64,000 nt of DNA from JAJKJG01 sp036389455 (GTDB lineage Bacteria; Pseudomonadota; Alphaproteobacteria; Rhizobiales; Beijerinckiaceae): NCBI GenBank assembly GCA_036389455.1, contig DASVPW010000115.1, positions 8,964-72,963 on the forward strand. Direction: 5' to 3'. This document shows positions 57,209 to 64,000 of this stretch, piece after piece. Numbering within the stretch: the stretch's first letter is position 1; every line of letters begins with the position of its first letter. The notes below the pieces were generated by a model that had not been told where the DNA came from, searched no databases, and saw nothing but the letters and a program-made list of their open reading frames with translations. Position numbers and translations under genes: made by a program.

Positions 57209-58533
57209 CCGATCCGCTCCGCGATCAGGAGGCCGGGCGAGGCGGGCGCATCCCCGAGCCGGTAGGCGCGGCGCAGCGCGGCGGCTGCGGCCTCGAAGGC
57301 GCCTTCCGTGCGGGCGTGGACGACGCCGAGCGGGCGGCCCGCATCGACCCGCTCGCCGACCTCGGCCAGCTCCGTGAAGCCGACCGCGTGGTCGATCCGG
57401 TCCTCGGGACGCGTGCGCCCGCCGCCGAGCGCCACGACCGCGACGCCGACGTCGCGGGTCGCGATCTCCTGCACGATGCCGTCCGCTTCCGGATGAGCGG
57501 CGCGAACGACCGGCGCCTGCCCCAGATAGGTTTCGGAGCGCTCCAGAAAGTCCGCCGGGCCGCCGAGCGCCGCCACCATGCGGGAAAAGACCTCGGCGGC
57601 GCGTCCCGAGGCGAGCGCATCCTCGATGCGCGCCTTCGCGTCCTCGGCGGTCGCCGCGAGGCGCCCGAGCAGAAGCATCTCGGCGGCGAGCGCGACCGTG
57701 ACCGCGTGGAAGCGCGGCCCGCGGCGCCGTCCCGTCAGGTGGTCGAGGGCGTAAGCCACCTCGACGGCGTTGCCGGCCGCCGAGGCGAGGGGCTGGTCCA
57801 TGGCGGTGAGGAGGGCGGTCGTGGGCAGGCCCGCCCCGTGCGCCACGTGGACGATGCTGTCGGCGAGCGCCCGGCCGCCGTCGATGTCCGTCATGAAGGC
57901 GCCGGAGCCGAACTTCACGTCCATGGCGAGGCCGGAAAGGCCCGCCGCGAGCTTCTTCGAGAGGATCGACGACGTGAGGAGGTCGAGGGACTCGACCGTG
58001 CCGGTCACGTCGCGGATGGCGTAGAGGCGCCGGTCGGCCGGCGCGAGGTCGGCGGTCTGGCCGATGATCGCGCAGCCGGCCTCGGCGACGACGCGGCGGA
58101 AGGTGTCGAGATCGGGCTGCGAGGCGTAGCCCGGGATCGCGTCCATCTTGTCGAGGGTGCCGCCGGTGTGGCTGAGGCCGCGCCCCGAGATCATCGGCAC
58201 GAAGCCGCCGCAGGCCGCGACCGCGGGCGCGAGCGCGAGACTCACCGTGTCGCCGACCCCGCCGCTCGAGTGCTTGTCGAGGACGGGGCCGGGGAGGTCC
58301 CAGGCGAGCGTCGCGCCGGAGGCCGCCATGGCGCGGGTGAGCGCCACGCGCTCCGCGGTCGTCATCCCGCGGAAGAACACCGCCATGGCGAAGGCCGCCG
58401 CCTGCCCCTCCGACACCGCCCCGGAGGCGAGCCCGGCGATGAAGCCCGCGATCTCCTCGTCCGGGAGCGCGTGCCCGTCCCGCTTCGCGCGGATGATCTC
58501 CTGGGGAAGGAGGCGCACCGCCGGCCCGCTCAC
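57205..58533 (-). CDS. deoA: Thymidine phosphorylase DeoA
   Basis: 442 residues from a GTG at 58533 that overlaps the deoC stop. The signature LDKHSSGGVGDTVSL (about residues 80-94) and GRGLSHTGGTLDKMDAIPG (about 114-132) define the family, and the C-terminal pyrimidine nucleoside phosphorylase domain is present. It splits thymidine (or deoxyuridine) to base and 2-deoxyribose-1-phosphate. Part of the salvage operon with deoC, PNP and cdd. Confidence 0.95.
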   Translation of the reverse strand: MSGPAVRLLPQEIIRAKRDGHALPDEEIAGFIAGLASGAVSEGQAAAFAMAVFFRGMTTAERVALTRAMAASGATLAWDLPGPVLDKHSSGGVGDTVSLALAPAVAACGGFVPMISGRGLSHTGGTLDKMDAIPGYASQPDLDTFRRVVAEAGCAIIGQTADLAPADRRLYAIRDVTGTVESLDLLTSSILSKKLAAGLSGLAMDVKFGSGAFMTDIDGGRALADSIVHVAHGAGLPTTALLTAMDQPLASAAGNAVEVAYALDHLTGRRRGPRFHAVTVALAAEMLLLGRLAATAEDAKARIEDALASGRAAEVFSRMVAALGGPADFLERSETYLGQAPVVRAAHPEADGIVQEIATRDVGVAVVALGGGRTRPEDRIDHAVGFTELAEVGERVDAGRPLGVVHARTEGAFEAAAAALRRAYRLGDAPASPGLLIAERIG

Positions 58534-59267
58534 CCCCGCCCCTCGATCGCCGCGACGAGGGCGTCGTAGAGCGCCGTCGCGCCGATCCTGAAGGTCTTGG
58601 GGGTCGCCCACCCTTCGCCCATGATGCGGTCGGCGAGGTCGAGGTAGGTCCTGGCCGCCGCCACGGTGCGGATGCCGCCCGAGACCTTGAGGCCGACCGG
58701 CCGGTCGGCGGCGCGGATCGCGGCGAGCACCGCTTCGGCCGCCTCGGGCGTCGCCGAGACGCGGAACTTGCCGGTCGAGGTCTTGAGGAAGTCGGCGCCG
58801 GCCGCGATGGCGAGGCGGCCCGCGGCCTCGATCTTCCCGGCGTCGCCGAGGGCGCCGGTCTCGAGGATCACCTTGAGGGTGCGCCCGCCGTCGACCACGT
58901 CCCGGACGCCGGAGACGAGATCGGCGGCGAGGCCGGTCTCCCCTCTGAGGAATGCCTTGTAGGGCAGGACGCAGTCGATCTCGTCGGCGCCGTCGCCGAC
59001 CGCCTCCTCGGCGGCGTCGATGACGCGCTCGGGGTCCTCGTCGCCGGCCGGGAAGTTCACCACCGTGGCGAGGCGGACGGGCGTGCCGCGCAAGACGCCG
59101 CGGGCCCGGTCGACGAACTGCGGCCAGATGCAGATCGCCGCGACCGGCCCGTGCCGCGTCAGGGCCTTTTGGCAGAGCGCGTCGAGGGCGGGGTCGGAGC
59201 AGGTCTCTGACAGGTCCGTCAGGTCGAGGCACTTCAGGGCTCGGCGGGCGGTCGCGGCGTCAGACAT
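58530..59267 (-). CDS. deoC: Deoxyribose-phosphate aldolase DeoC
   Basis: 245 residues. The Schiff-base lysine is in DFLKTSTGKFRVSATPE (about residues 158-174), with the proton-relay Lys in VGLKVSGGIRTVA (about 195). It cleaves 2-deoxyribose-5-phosphate to glyceraldehyde-3-phosphate and acetaldehyde, so carbon from nucleosides enters central metabolism. It overlaps the preceding gene by 8 bases and the next by 4. No deoB (phosphopentomutase), normally needed upstream of this step, is seen in the window. Confidence 0.95.
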   Translation of the reverse strand: MSDAATARRALKCLDLTDLSETCSDPALDALCQKALTRHGPVAAICIWPQFVDRARGVLRGTPVRLATVVNFPAGDEDPERVIDAAEEAVGDGADEIDCVLPYKAFLRGETGLAADLVSGVRDVVDGGRTLKVILETGALGDAGKIEAAGRLAIAAGADFLKTSTGKFRVSATPEAAEAVLAAIRAADRPVGLKVSGGIRTVAAARTYLDLADRIMGEGWATPKTFRIGATALYDALVAAIEGRG

Positions 59268-60099
59268 CGTCGATCCTCGACACGAAGGCGCGGATGAGCC
59301 GCCTCAGGCCTGCCGCCGCGCCCGCGGCCTTGTCCCTGGTCTCGGCGTGCGAAGGCCTTCCCCCCGAGACGCCGGCCGCCATGTTGGTCACGATCGACAG
59401 CGCCGCGACCTTGAGGCCGAAATAGCGGGCGAGGATCACCTCCGGCACCGTCGACATGCCGACGAGGTCGGCGCCGAGCGCCTTTGCCATGCGGACCTCG
59501 GCCGGCGTCTCGAAGCTCGGCCCCGAGAACCACATGTAGACGCCCTCGTTGAGGCTGATCCCGGCCGCGGTCGCGGCGAGCTTCAGCTTCTTGCGCAGGC
59601 GCTCGTCGTAGGCCCCGACCATATTGACGAAACGGGCGTCGCTGCGGTCGGAGAAAAGCGGGTTCGAGCCCGAGAAGTTGATGTGGTCGGCGATCGCGAC
59701 GAGGCTCGAGGGGCGGATGTCGAGCTTGAGCGAGCCGGCCGCGTTGGTCAGGACGAGGGGCGGGCTGCCCAGCGCCGCGACGACGCCGATCGGGACCCGC
59801 ATGGCGGCGGCGTCCCCGGTCTCGTAGTAGTGGGCGCGGCCCTGGAACAGGAGCAGGCGCTTCCTCTCGATCCGCCCCGCGATCAGCCGTCCGGGATGGC
59901 CGGAGACGGCGGTCTGCGGGAAGTGCGGGATCTCGGCGTAGGGCAGGCTCACCGGGTCCTCGAGGTCGTCGGCGAGCTTGCCGAGGCCGGTGCCGAGCAC
60001 GATCGCGCAGTCGAAGCGCTGGTCGAAGCCCTGCGCGCGCAAATGCGCGGCGGCTTCCGCGATCTTCGGGTCGAGGTCGAGGGTGGGTGCGTCGGTCAT
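59260..60099 (-). CDS. Purine nucleoside phosphorylase (trimeric, PunA/XapA type)
   Basis: 279 residues. Markers of the trimeric type are AIVLGTGLGKLADDL (about residues 33-47), FQGRAHYYETGD (about 80-91), LTNAAGSLKLDI, and VGMSTVPEVILARYFGL near the C-terminus. It phosphorolyses inosine, guanosine and related nucleosides. The ATG at 60099 overlaps the cytidine deaminase stop (60096), and the end overlaps deoC. Confidence 0.94.
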   Translation of the reverse strand: MTDAPTLDLDPKIAEAAAHLRAQGFDQRFDCAIVLGTGLGKLADDLEDPVSLPYAEIPHFPQTAVSGHPGRLIAGRIERKRLLLFQGRAHYYETGDAAAMRVPIGVVAALGSPPLVLTNAAGSLKLDIRPSSLVAIADHINFSGSNPLFSDRSDARFVNMVGAYDERLRKKLKLAATAAGISLNEGVYMWFSGPSFETPAEVRMAKALGADLVGMSTVPEVILARYFGLKVAALSIVTNMAAGVSGGRPSHAETRDKAAGAAAGLRRLIRAFVSRIDDV

Positions 60100-60506
60100 C
60101 GGGGTCCCAGGTTGTCCGGTCCGAACGAGAACGGCAACAGCTCGTCGAGGCGGAAGCTGTGGCGCACCCCTTCCGGACCCGCGACGTGGATCGGCGTCTC
60201 GGGGCCGGCGAACTCGCGGATACGCTGGCGGCAGGCGCCGCAGGGGGTCACGAGCGTGTCCCCTTCACCGAAGACGAGGAATTCGGCGATCTCTGTTCCG
60301 CTGCCTCCCGCCACCATTGCGGCGATCGCGGCCTCCTCGGCGCAGGTGCCGACCGGGAAAGCGGCGTTCTCGACGTTGCAGCCGGAAAAGACGGCGCCGC
60401 CCGATGTCACGAGCGCCGCCCCGACCCGGAACTTCGAATAGGGCGCATAGGCCTTGACTCGCGCGATGCTGGCAGCCTCGAACAGCCGCTCGAGAAATTC
60501 CATCAT
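60096..60506 (-). CDS. cdd: Cytidine deaminase
   Basis: 136 residues. The zinc site is complete: NVENAAFPVGTCAEEAAI (Cys and Glu) and LVTPCGACRQRIREF (the two other Cys). It deaminates cytidine and deoxycytidine to uridine forms. The ATG at 60506 overlaps the upstream permease stop (ATGA); a second in-frame ATG follows directly. Confidence 0.95.
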   Translation of the reverse strand: MMEFLERLFEAASIARVKAYAPYSKFRVGAALVTSGGAVFSGCNVENAAFPVGTCAEEAAIAAMVAGGSGTEIAEFLVFGEGDTLVTPCGACRQRIREFAGPETPIHVAGPEGVRHSFRLDELLPFSFGPDNLGPR

Positions 60507-61408
60507 CCCTCCTTCACGTAGGGGACGCCGGCCGCCCTGGGCGGGATCGCGCGGCCGAAGAAGCCGGCGAGCAGAATCACCGTCATGGCATAGGGCAAAG
60601 CCTGCACGGCCTGAACCGGAACCTCGCCGATCCCGGGGACGACCGCCCCCTGGAGGCGGATGGCGGCGGCGTCGAGGAGGCCGAACAGGAGGCAGGCGCC
60701 GAGCGCCCCCCAGGGCCGCCAGCGGGCGAAGATCAGGGCGGCGAGCGCGATGAAGCCCTTGCCGGCGGTCATGTTCGGGATGAAGCCCGCCGACTGCGCG
60801 ATCGAAAGGTAGGCGCCGCCGAGGCCGCAGAGCACGCCGCCGACGGCGACCGCGGCGTAGCGCAGCCCCGCGACCGAGACGCCGGCCGCGTCGACGGCGG
60901 CCGGGTTCTCGCCGACCGCCCGCAATCTCAGGCCGAACCGGGACCGCGCCAGCACGAAGGCGGTGAGCGGCACGGCCGCGAGCGCGAGGTAGACAAGGGG
61001 CGAGTGGCCGAGGACGAGGTCGGGAATGCGCTGGCCGCTCTCCAGCGGCGGCGTCCGTCCGCCCTGGCCGTACCAGGCGTGGCCGAGGACGGCGGTCAGG
61101 CCCGCCGCCAGCATGTTGACCGCGACCCCGGAGACGATCTGGCTGCCGCGCTGGCTGATCGAGGCGAAGCCGTGCAGGACCGCGAGCAGCAGCGAGGCCG
61201 CGACGCCGGCCGCGACCCCGGCGGAAGCGCTGCCCGAGACGCTCGCGGCCGCCGCCGCCGCGAAGGCGGCGGCCAGCATCTTGCCCTCGAGCCCGATGTC
61301 GACGATGCCCGAGCGCTCGGACCACAGGCCCGCGAGGCACGCGAACAGGAGCGGGACCGAGAGCCGGAGCCCCGAGTCGAGGAGCGCGAGGAGGCCGGCC
61401 GCCTCCAT
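60503..61408 (-). CDS. Nucleoside-type ABC transporter permease A (BmpC/YufQ-like)
   Basis: 301 residues from the ATG at 61408. About eight hydrophobic segments, with the conserved VPLLFACLAGLWSERSGIVDIGLEGKMLAAAF (quoted by its ends) and AAVDAAGVSVAGLRYAAV of the guanosine/uridine permease group. With permease B it forms the channel. The order permease-cdd-PNP supports nucleoside import. The start is only 2 bases from the stop of permease B. Confidence 0.9.
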   Translation of the reverse strand: MEAAGLLALLDSGLRLSVPLLFACLAGLWSERSGIVDIGLEGKMLAAAFAAAAAASVSGSASAGVAAGVAASLLLAVLHGFASISQRGSQIVSGVAVNMLAAGLTAVLGHAWYGQGGRTPPLESGQRIPDLVLGHSPLVYLALAAVPLTAFVLARSRFGLRLRAVGENPAAVDAAGVSVAGLRYAAVAVGGVLCGLGGAYLSIAQSAGFIPNMTAGKGFIALAALIFARWRPWGALGACLLFGLLDAAAIRLQGAVVPGIGEVPVQAVQALPYAMTVILLAGFFGRAIPPRAAGVPYVKEG

Positions 61409-61409
61409 C

Positions 61410-62510
61410 TCAGGCCAGCCCCGGGCGGGCGGCGGCGAGCGCCCTCGCGACGGCGCGCCGGAACAGCCCGTCGAGGGCACCGGCGAAGAGCACGACGACG
61501 CCGCCGATGACGATCACCATGTCGCGAGTGATCCGCGGCTCCGCGAAGGCGAGCTCGGCGCCGCCCTGGTAGAGCATCCCGAACAGCAGCGCGGCCGGCA
61601 CGATCCCGGCCGGATGGGCCCGCCCCATGAGCGCGACCGCGATGCCGACGAAGCCGTAACCCGCCGTGAACTCGAGGATCAGGCGGTGCTGGGAGCCCAT
61701 CAGCTCGTTGACCGCGAGGCCGCCGGCGAGCGCTCCGGACAGGACCATGGCGACGATCGTGATCTTTTGCGGCGAGATGCCGGCGTAGACGGCGGCGTGC
61801 GGGTTCTGGCCGACGGTCCGGATCGCGTAGCCGAGCCGCGAGCGGTAGATCAGGAGCCAGACCGCGCCGGCGCAGGCGAGGGCGAGGAGCAGGGACAGGT
61901 TCGCCTGCGAGGGCGCGGCGGTCACGCCGAGGGCGCCCAGCACGTCGTGCAGGAAGGGGATGCGGGCGCCTTCCGGGAAGGCGCGGCTCTCGGGGTTCAT
62001 GGAGCCCGGCTGCCGCAGGACGTTGACGAGCACGTAGACCATGAGGACGCTGGCGAGCCAGTTGAACATGATCGTCGTGATGACGACGTGGCTGCCGCGC
62101 CGGGCCTGGAGCCAGCCCGGCAGGAAGGCGTAGAGCCCGCCGGACAGCATCGCGCCGGCGATCCCGAGCGGCACGAGCAGCGCGCCCGGCAGCGGGCCGG
62201 GACCGAGCGCGGCGAGGGCGACGCCGAGCCCGGCGACCGTCGCCTGGCCCTCGGCCCCGATGTTGAACAGGCCGGCGTGATAGGCGACCGCGACCGAGAG
62301 CCCGGTGAAGATGAAGTTCGTGGCGTAGAAGAGCGTGAACCCGAGCGCCTCGCCGGAGCCGAGGCTGCCCTCGATCAGGAGCCGGGTCGCGGCGAGCGGG
62401 CTCTCGCCGATCCCGAGCACGACGAGCCCGGCGATCAGGAACGCGGCCGCGACCGAGGCCGCCGGGACGAGGGCGACGTCGGCGAGGCGCGGCAGGTCCG
62501 TCGGGCTCAC
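61410..62510 (-). CDS. Nucleoside-type ABC transporter permease B (BmpB/YufP-like)
   Basis: 366 residues from a GTG at 62510 that overlaps the upstream stop. LSVAVAYHAGLFNIGAEGQA (about residues 80-100) and the loop RTVGQNPHAAVYAGISPQ (about 230-250) match the BmpB type. The transporter's ATPase and lipoprotein genes are not in this stretch: the upstream position is taken by the carbamoylase gene and, beyond, an unrelated amino acid permease. Confidence 0.9.
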   Translation of the reverse strand: MSPTDLPRLADVALVPAASVAAAFLIAGLVVLGIGESPLAATRLLIEGSLGSGEALGFTLFYATNFIFTGLSVAVAYHAGLFNIGAEGQATVAGLGVALAALGPGPLPGALLVPLGIAGAMLSGGLYAFLPGWLQARRGSHVVITTIMFNWLASVLMVYVLVNVLRQPGSMNPESRAFPEGARIPFLHDVLGALGVTAAPSQANLSLLLALACAGAVWLLIYRSRLGYAIRTVGQNPHAAVYAGISPQKITIVAMVLSGALAGGLAVNELMGSQHRLILEFTAGYGFVGIAVALMGRAHPAGIVPAALLFGMLYQGGAELAFAEPRITRDMVIVIGGVVVLFAGALDGLFRRAVARALAAARPGLA

Positions 62511-63433
62511 TCCGGCAGCTCGACCCCGACCTGAGCGGCGATGCGCCCGTAGTGCTCGATCCGCCGGTGCCTCCGGAAGTCGAAGATCGTCTCCTTGGCG
62601 AAGCGGGTCCGGTCGAGGTCGCAGTCGTGCACGAGGACGCCGTCCTCCTCCCCTTCGAGCTCGGCCGCGATCTCCCCGTCCGGGTCGACGATGCAGGTGC
62701 CGCCCATGCAGTGGTGCCCGTCCTCGGTCCCGGCCTTCGCGACGGCGACGACCCAGGTCGAGTTCTGGTAAGCCCCGGCCTGGAGCGAGAGCCGGTGGTG
62801 GAACATCCGCTTCTCGATCCCCTCCGCCGCCTTCTGCGGGTTCTCGGAGGGGGTGTTGAAGCCGAGCACCACCATTTCGACGCCCTGCAGGCCCATGACC
62901 CTGTAGGTCTCGGGCCAGCGACGGTCGTTGCAGATGCACATGCCGATGATGCCGCCGAGCATGCGCCACACGGGGAAGCCGAGGTCGCCGGGTTCGAAGT
63001 AGCGCTTCTCCAGGTGCTGGTGGCTGCGCTCGGGATCGTACTCGTCGTGGCCCGGCAGGTGCACCTTGCGGTACTTGCCGACGATCCTCCCGTCCCGGTC
63101 GACGAGGATCGAGGTGTTGAAATGGCGCCCGTCCGGCGTGAGCTCGGCGTAGCCGAAGGACATCGCCATGCCGTGCTCCCGGGCGCGCTCGAACAGCGGC
63201 CGCGTCGCGGCGTTCGGCATCTCGCGCTCGAACCAGAAGTCGGCCTCGGCGCGGTCCTCGTAATGCCAGCGCGGGAAGAAGGTCGTCAGCGCAAGCTCGG
63301 GATAGACGACGAGGTCGGCGCCCTTCGCCTTCGCCTCGTCGAGGAGCGCGACCATGCGGGCGACGACCACCTGGCGGCTGTCGTCCTTCTGGATCGGCCC
63401 GAGCTGGGCGGCGGCGACGCGGACGTTTCGCAT
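62507..63433 (-). CDS. N-carbamoyl-D-amino acid hydrolase-like nitrilase-fold amidase
   Basis: 308 residues. The nitrilase triad is visible: Glu46 in VVYPELALTTFFPRW, Lys123 in VGKYRKVHLPG, and Cys168 in GMCICNDRRWPETY. The EKRYFEPGDLGFPVWR and CNDRRW stretches match D-carbamoylases, which hydrolyse N-carbamoyl-D-amino acids to amino acid, ammonia and CO2. Ureido products also arise in pyrimidine breakdown, so the gene may serve nucleobase catabolism. It is coupled to permease B (4-base overlap) and follows an amino acid permease gene on the same strand. Confidence 0.88.
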   Translation of the reverse strand: MRNVRVAAAQLGPIQKDDSRQVVVARMVALLDEAKAKGADLVVYPELALTTFFPRWHYEDRAEADFWFEREMPNAATRPLFERAREHGMAMSFGYAELTPDGRHFNTSILVDRDGRIVGKYRKVHLPGHDEYDPERSHQHLEKRYFEPGDLGFPVWRMLGGIIGMCICNDRRWPETYRVMGLQGVEMVVLGFNTPSENPQKAAEGIEKRMFHHRLSLQAGAYQNSTWVVAVAKAGTEDGHHCMGGTCIVDPDGEIAAELEGEEDGVLVHDCDLDRTRFAKETIFDFRRHRRIEHYGRIAAQVGVELPE

Positions 63434-63442
63434 GGCGGCTCC

Positions 63443-63999
63443 TCAGGATGCGACGCGGTGCTCGAGGCGGCTCATCAGCCGCACCACGGGCCACAAGACC
63501 ACGAGGTAGATCAGGGCCGCAAGCACGATCGGCGAGGTGTTGAAGGTGACGGAGCGGGCCATGTCGGCGGCGTAGAGCAGCTCCGTGAAGGAGACGACGC
63601 TCGCGATCGAGGTCAGCTTCACGACCTCGACGGTGTTCGAGACGAGGTCCGGGATCACGTTGCGCACGGCCTGCGGAAGGATCACGAAAACGAAGGCCTG
63701 GCGGGCTGTAAGTCCCGTCGAGCGCGCCGCCTCCCACTGGCCGCGCCCGACCGACTCGATGCCGGCCCGGTAGATCTCGCCGTAGAAGCTCGAGTTGTTG
63801 AGGAAGAACGCGAGGCAGACCGCCGCGAAGGGCGAGAGCCGCACGCCCGCGAAGGGGAGGCCCGAGTAGAGGAGGATCAGCACCACGAGGGGCGGGAGCG
63901 CCCGGAAGAGGTCGTTGAGCCCCTTCACGGTCCAGCGCACGGCGCGGCTCGGCGACAGGCTCGCGACGGCGACGAGGAGCCCGCCGGCAAGCCCCAAGG
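63443..63999 (-). CDS. Polar amino acid ABC transporter permease, 5' end outside the window
   Basis: The frame continues past the window edge, so the N-terminus is missing; about 185 codons are visible. FRALPPLVVLILLYSGLPF and the loop EAARSTGLTARQAFVFVILP followed by VRNVIPDLVSNTVEVVKLTS mark the HisM/GlnP family. It is one half of an amino acid importer whose other genes lie beyond the window. The nitrilase-fold gene follows 9 bases later, so uptake and hydrolysis of a ureido or carbamoyl compound may be linked. Confidence 0.88.
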   Translation of the reverse strand, partial: LGLAGGLLVAVASLSPSRAVRWTVKGLNDLFRALPPLVVLILLYSGLPFAGVRLSPFAAVCLAFFLNNSSFYGEIYRAGIESVGRGQWEAARSTGLTARQAFVFVILPQAVRNVIPDLVSNTVEVVKLTSIASVVSFTELLYAADMARSVTFNTSPIVLAALIYLVVLWPVVRLMSRLEHRVAS

Positions 64000-64000
64000 G

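Overview
This 64 kb window is high-GC chromosomal DNA from an alphaproteobacterium, most likely of the order Hyphomicrobiales (Rhizobiales). The grounds are gene content and order: the Suv3-like helicase / HslR / FdxA / CarD block, several import systems for amino acids, nucleosides and other small molecules, an incomplete sox thiosulfate-oxidation cluster, and palindromic intergenic repeats of types common in that order. No rRNA, phage, transposase or CRISPR array is visible. One tRNA gene (anticodon CAT) is present. Genus and species cannot be read from the sequence alone.

Layout. 1-2.7 kb: end of glcE and all of glcF (glycolate oxidase), separated by a two-gene nucleotidyltransferase-like insert. 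2.7-8.4 kb: a MaoC hydratase and a five-gene branched-chain/amide-type ABC importer. 8.4-13.4 kb: a BrnT/BrnA toxin-antitoxin pair, thiolase, quinone-reductase-type oxidoreductase, flavin monooxygenase and nitroreductase. 13.4-16.7 kb: aldo/keto reductase and a polar amino acid ABC transporter without its binding protein. 16.8-19.6 kb: tRNA-Met(CAT), an AT-rich orphan ORF, a PmtA-like methyltransferase, mnmA and a tiny secreted protein. 19.6-26.1 kb: two paralogous hybrid histidine kinases flanking a membrane protein and a TetR regulator, then a HbpS/GlcG protein. 26.4-31.8 kb: the conserved helicase-hslR-fdxA-carD block ending in a strong terminator. 31.9-39.7 kb: soxYZ, soxB, soxCD and a Tat-exported metallo-beta-lactamase protein, interrupted by a foreign-looking methyltransferase/glycosyltransferase fusion. 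39.8-49.1 kb: rpmJ, a TPR protein, hydrolases, an MHS transporter with a PdxA paralogue, DadA, an M20 amidohydrolase and a mutarotase. 49.1-55.3 kb: an Mfd-family translocase, NudK-like hydrolase, stand-alone SIR2 protein, PIN-toxin remnant, orphan BrnA antitoxin and a cysteine-cluster protein. 55.7-64 kb: a SET-domain protein and a long minus-strand operon for nucleoside uptake and salvage (two permeases, cdd, PNP, deoC, deoA) framed by a D-carbamoylase, a hydroxyacid reductase and an amino acid permease.

The most interesting features are where accessory DNA meets conserved operons. Small modules sit inside glcE/glcF and soxB/soxC, and toxin-antitoxin genes or their debris recur at two other sites. 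The sox set lacks soxX and soxA, and soxD begins inside a palindromic repeat that appears to encode its export signal. Two copies of another repeat end exactly on the ribosome-binding site of the following gene. The LivF-type ATPase has arginine in place of the Walker A lysine. None of these is proven to be a new system; each is reported with its basis and a test.
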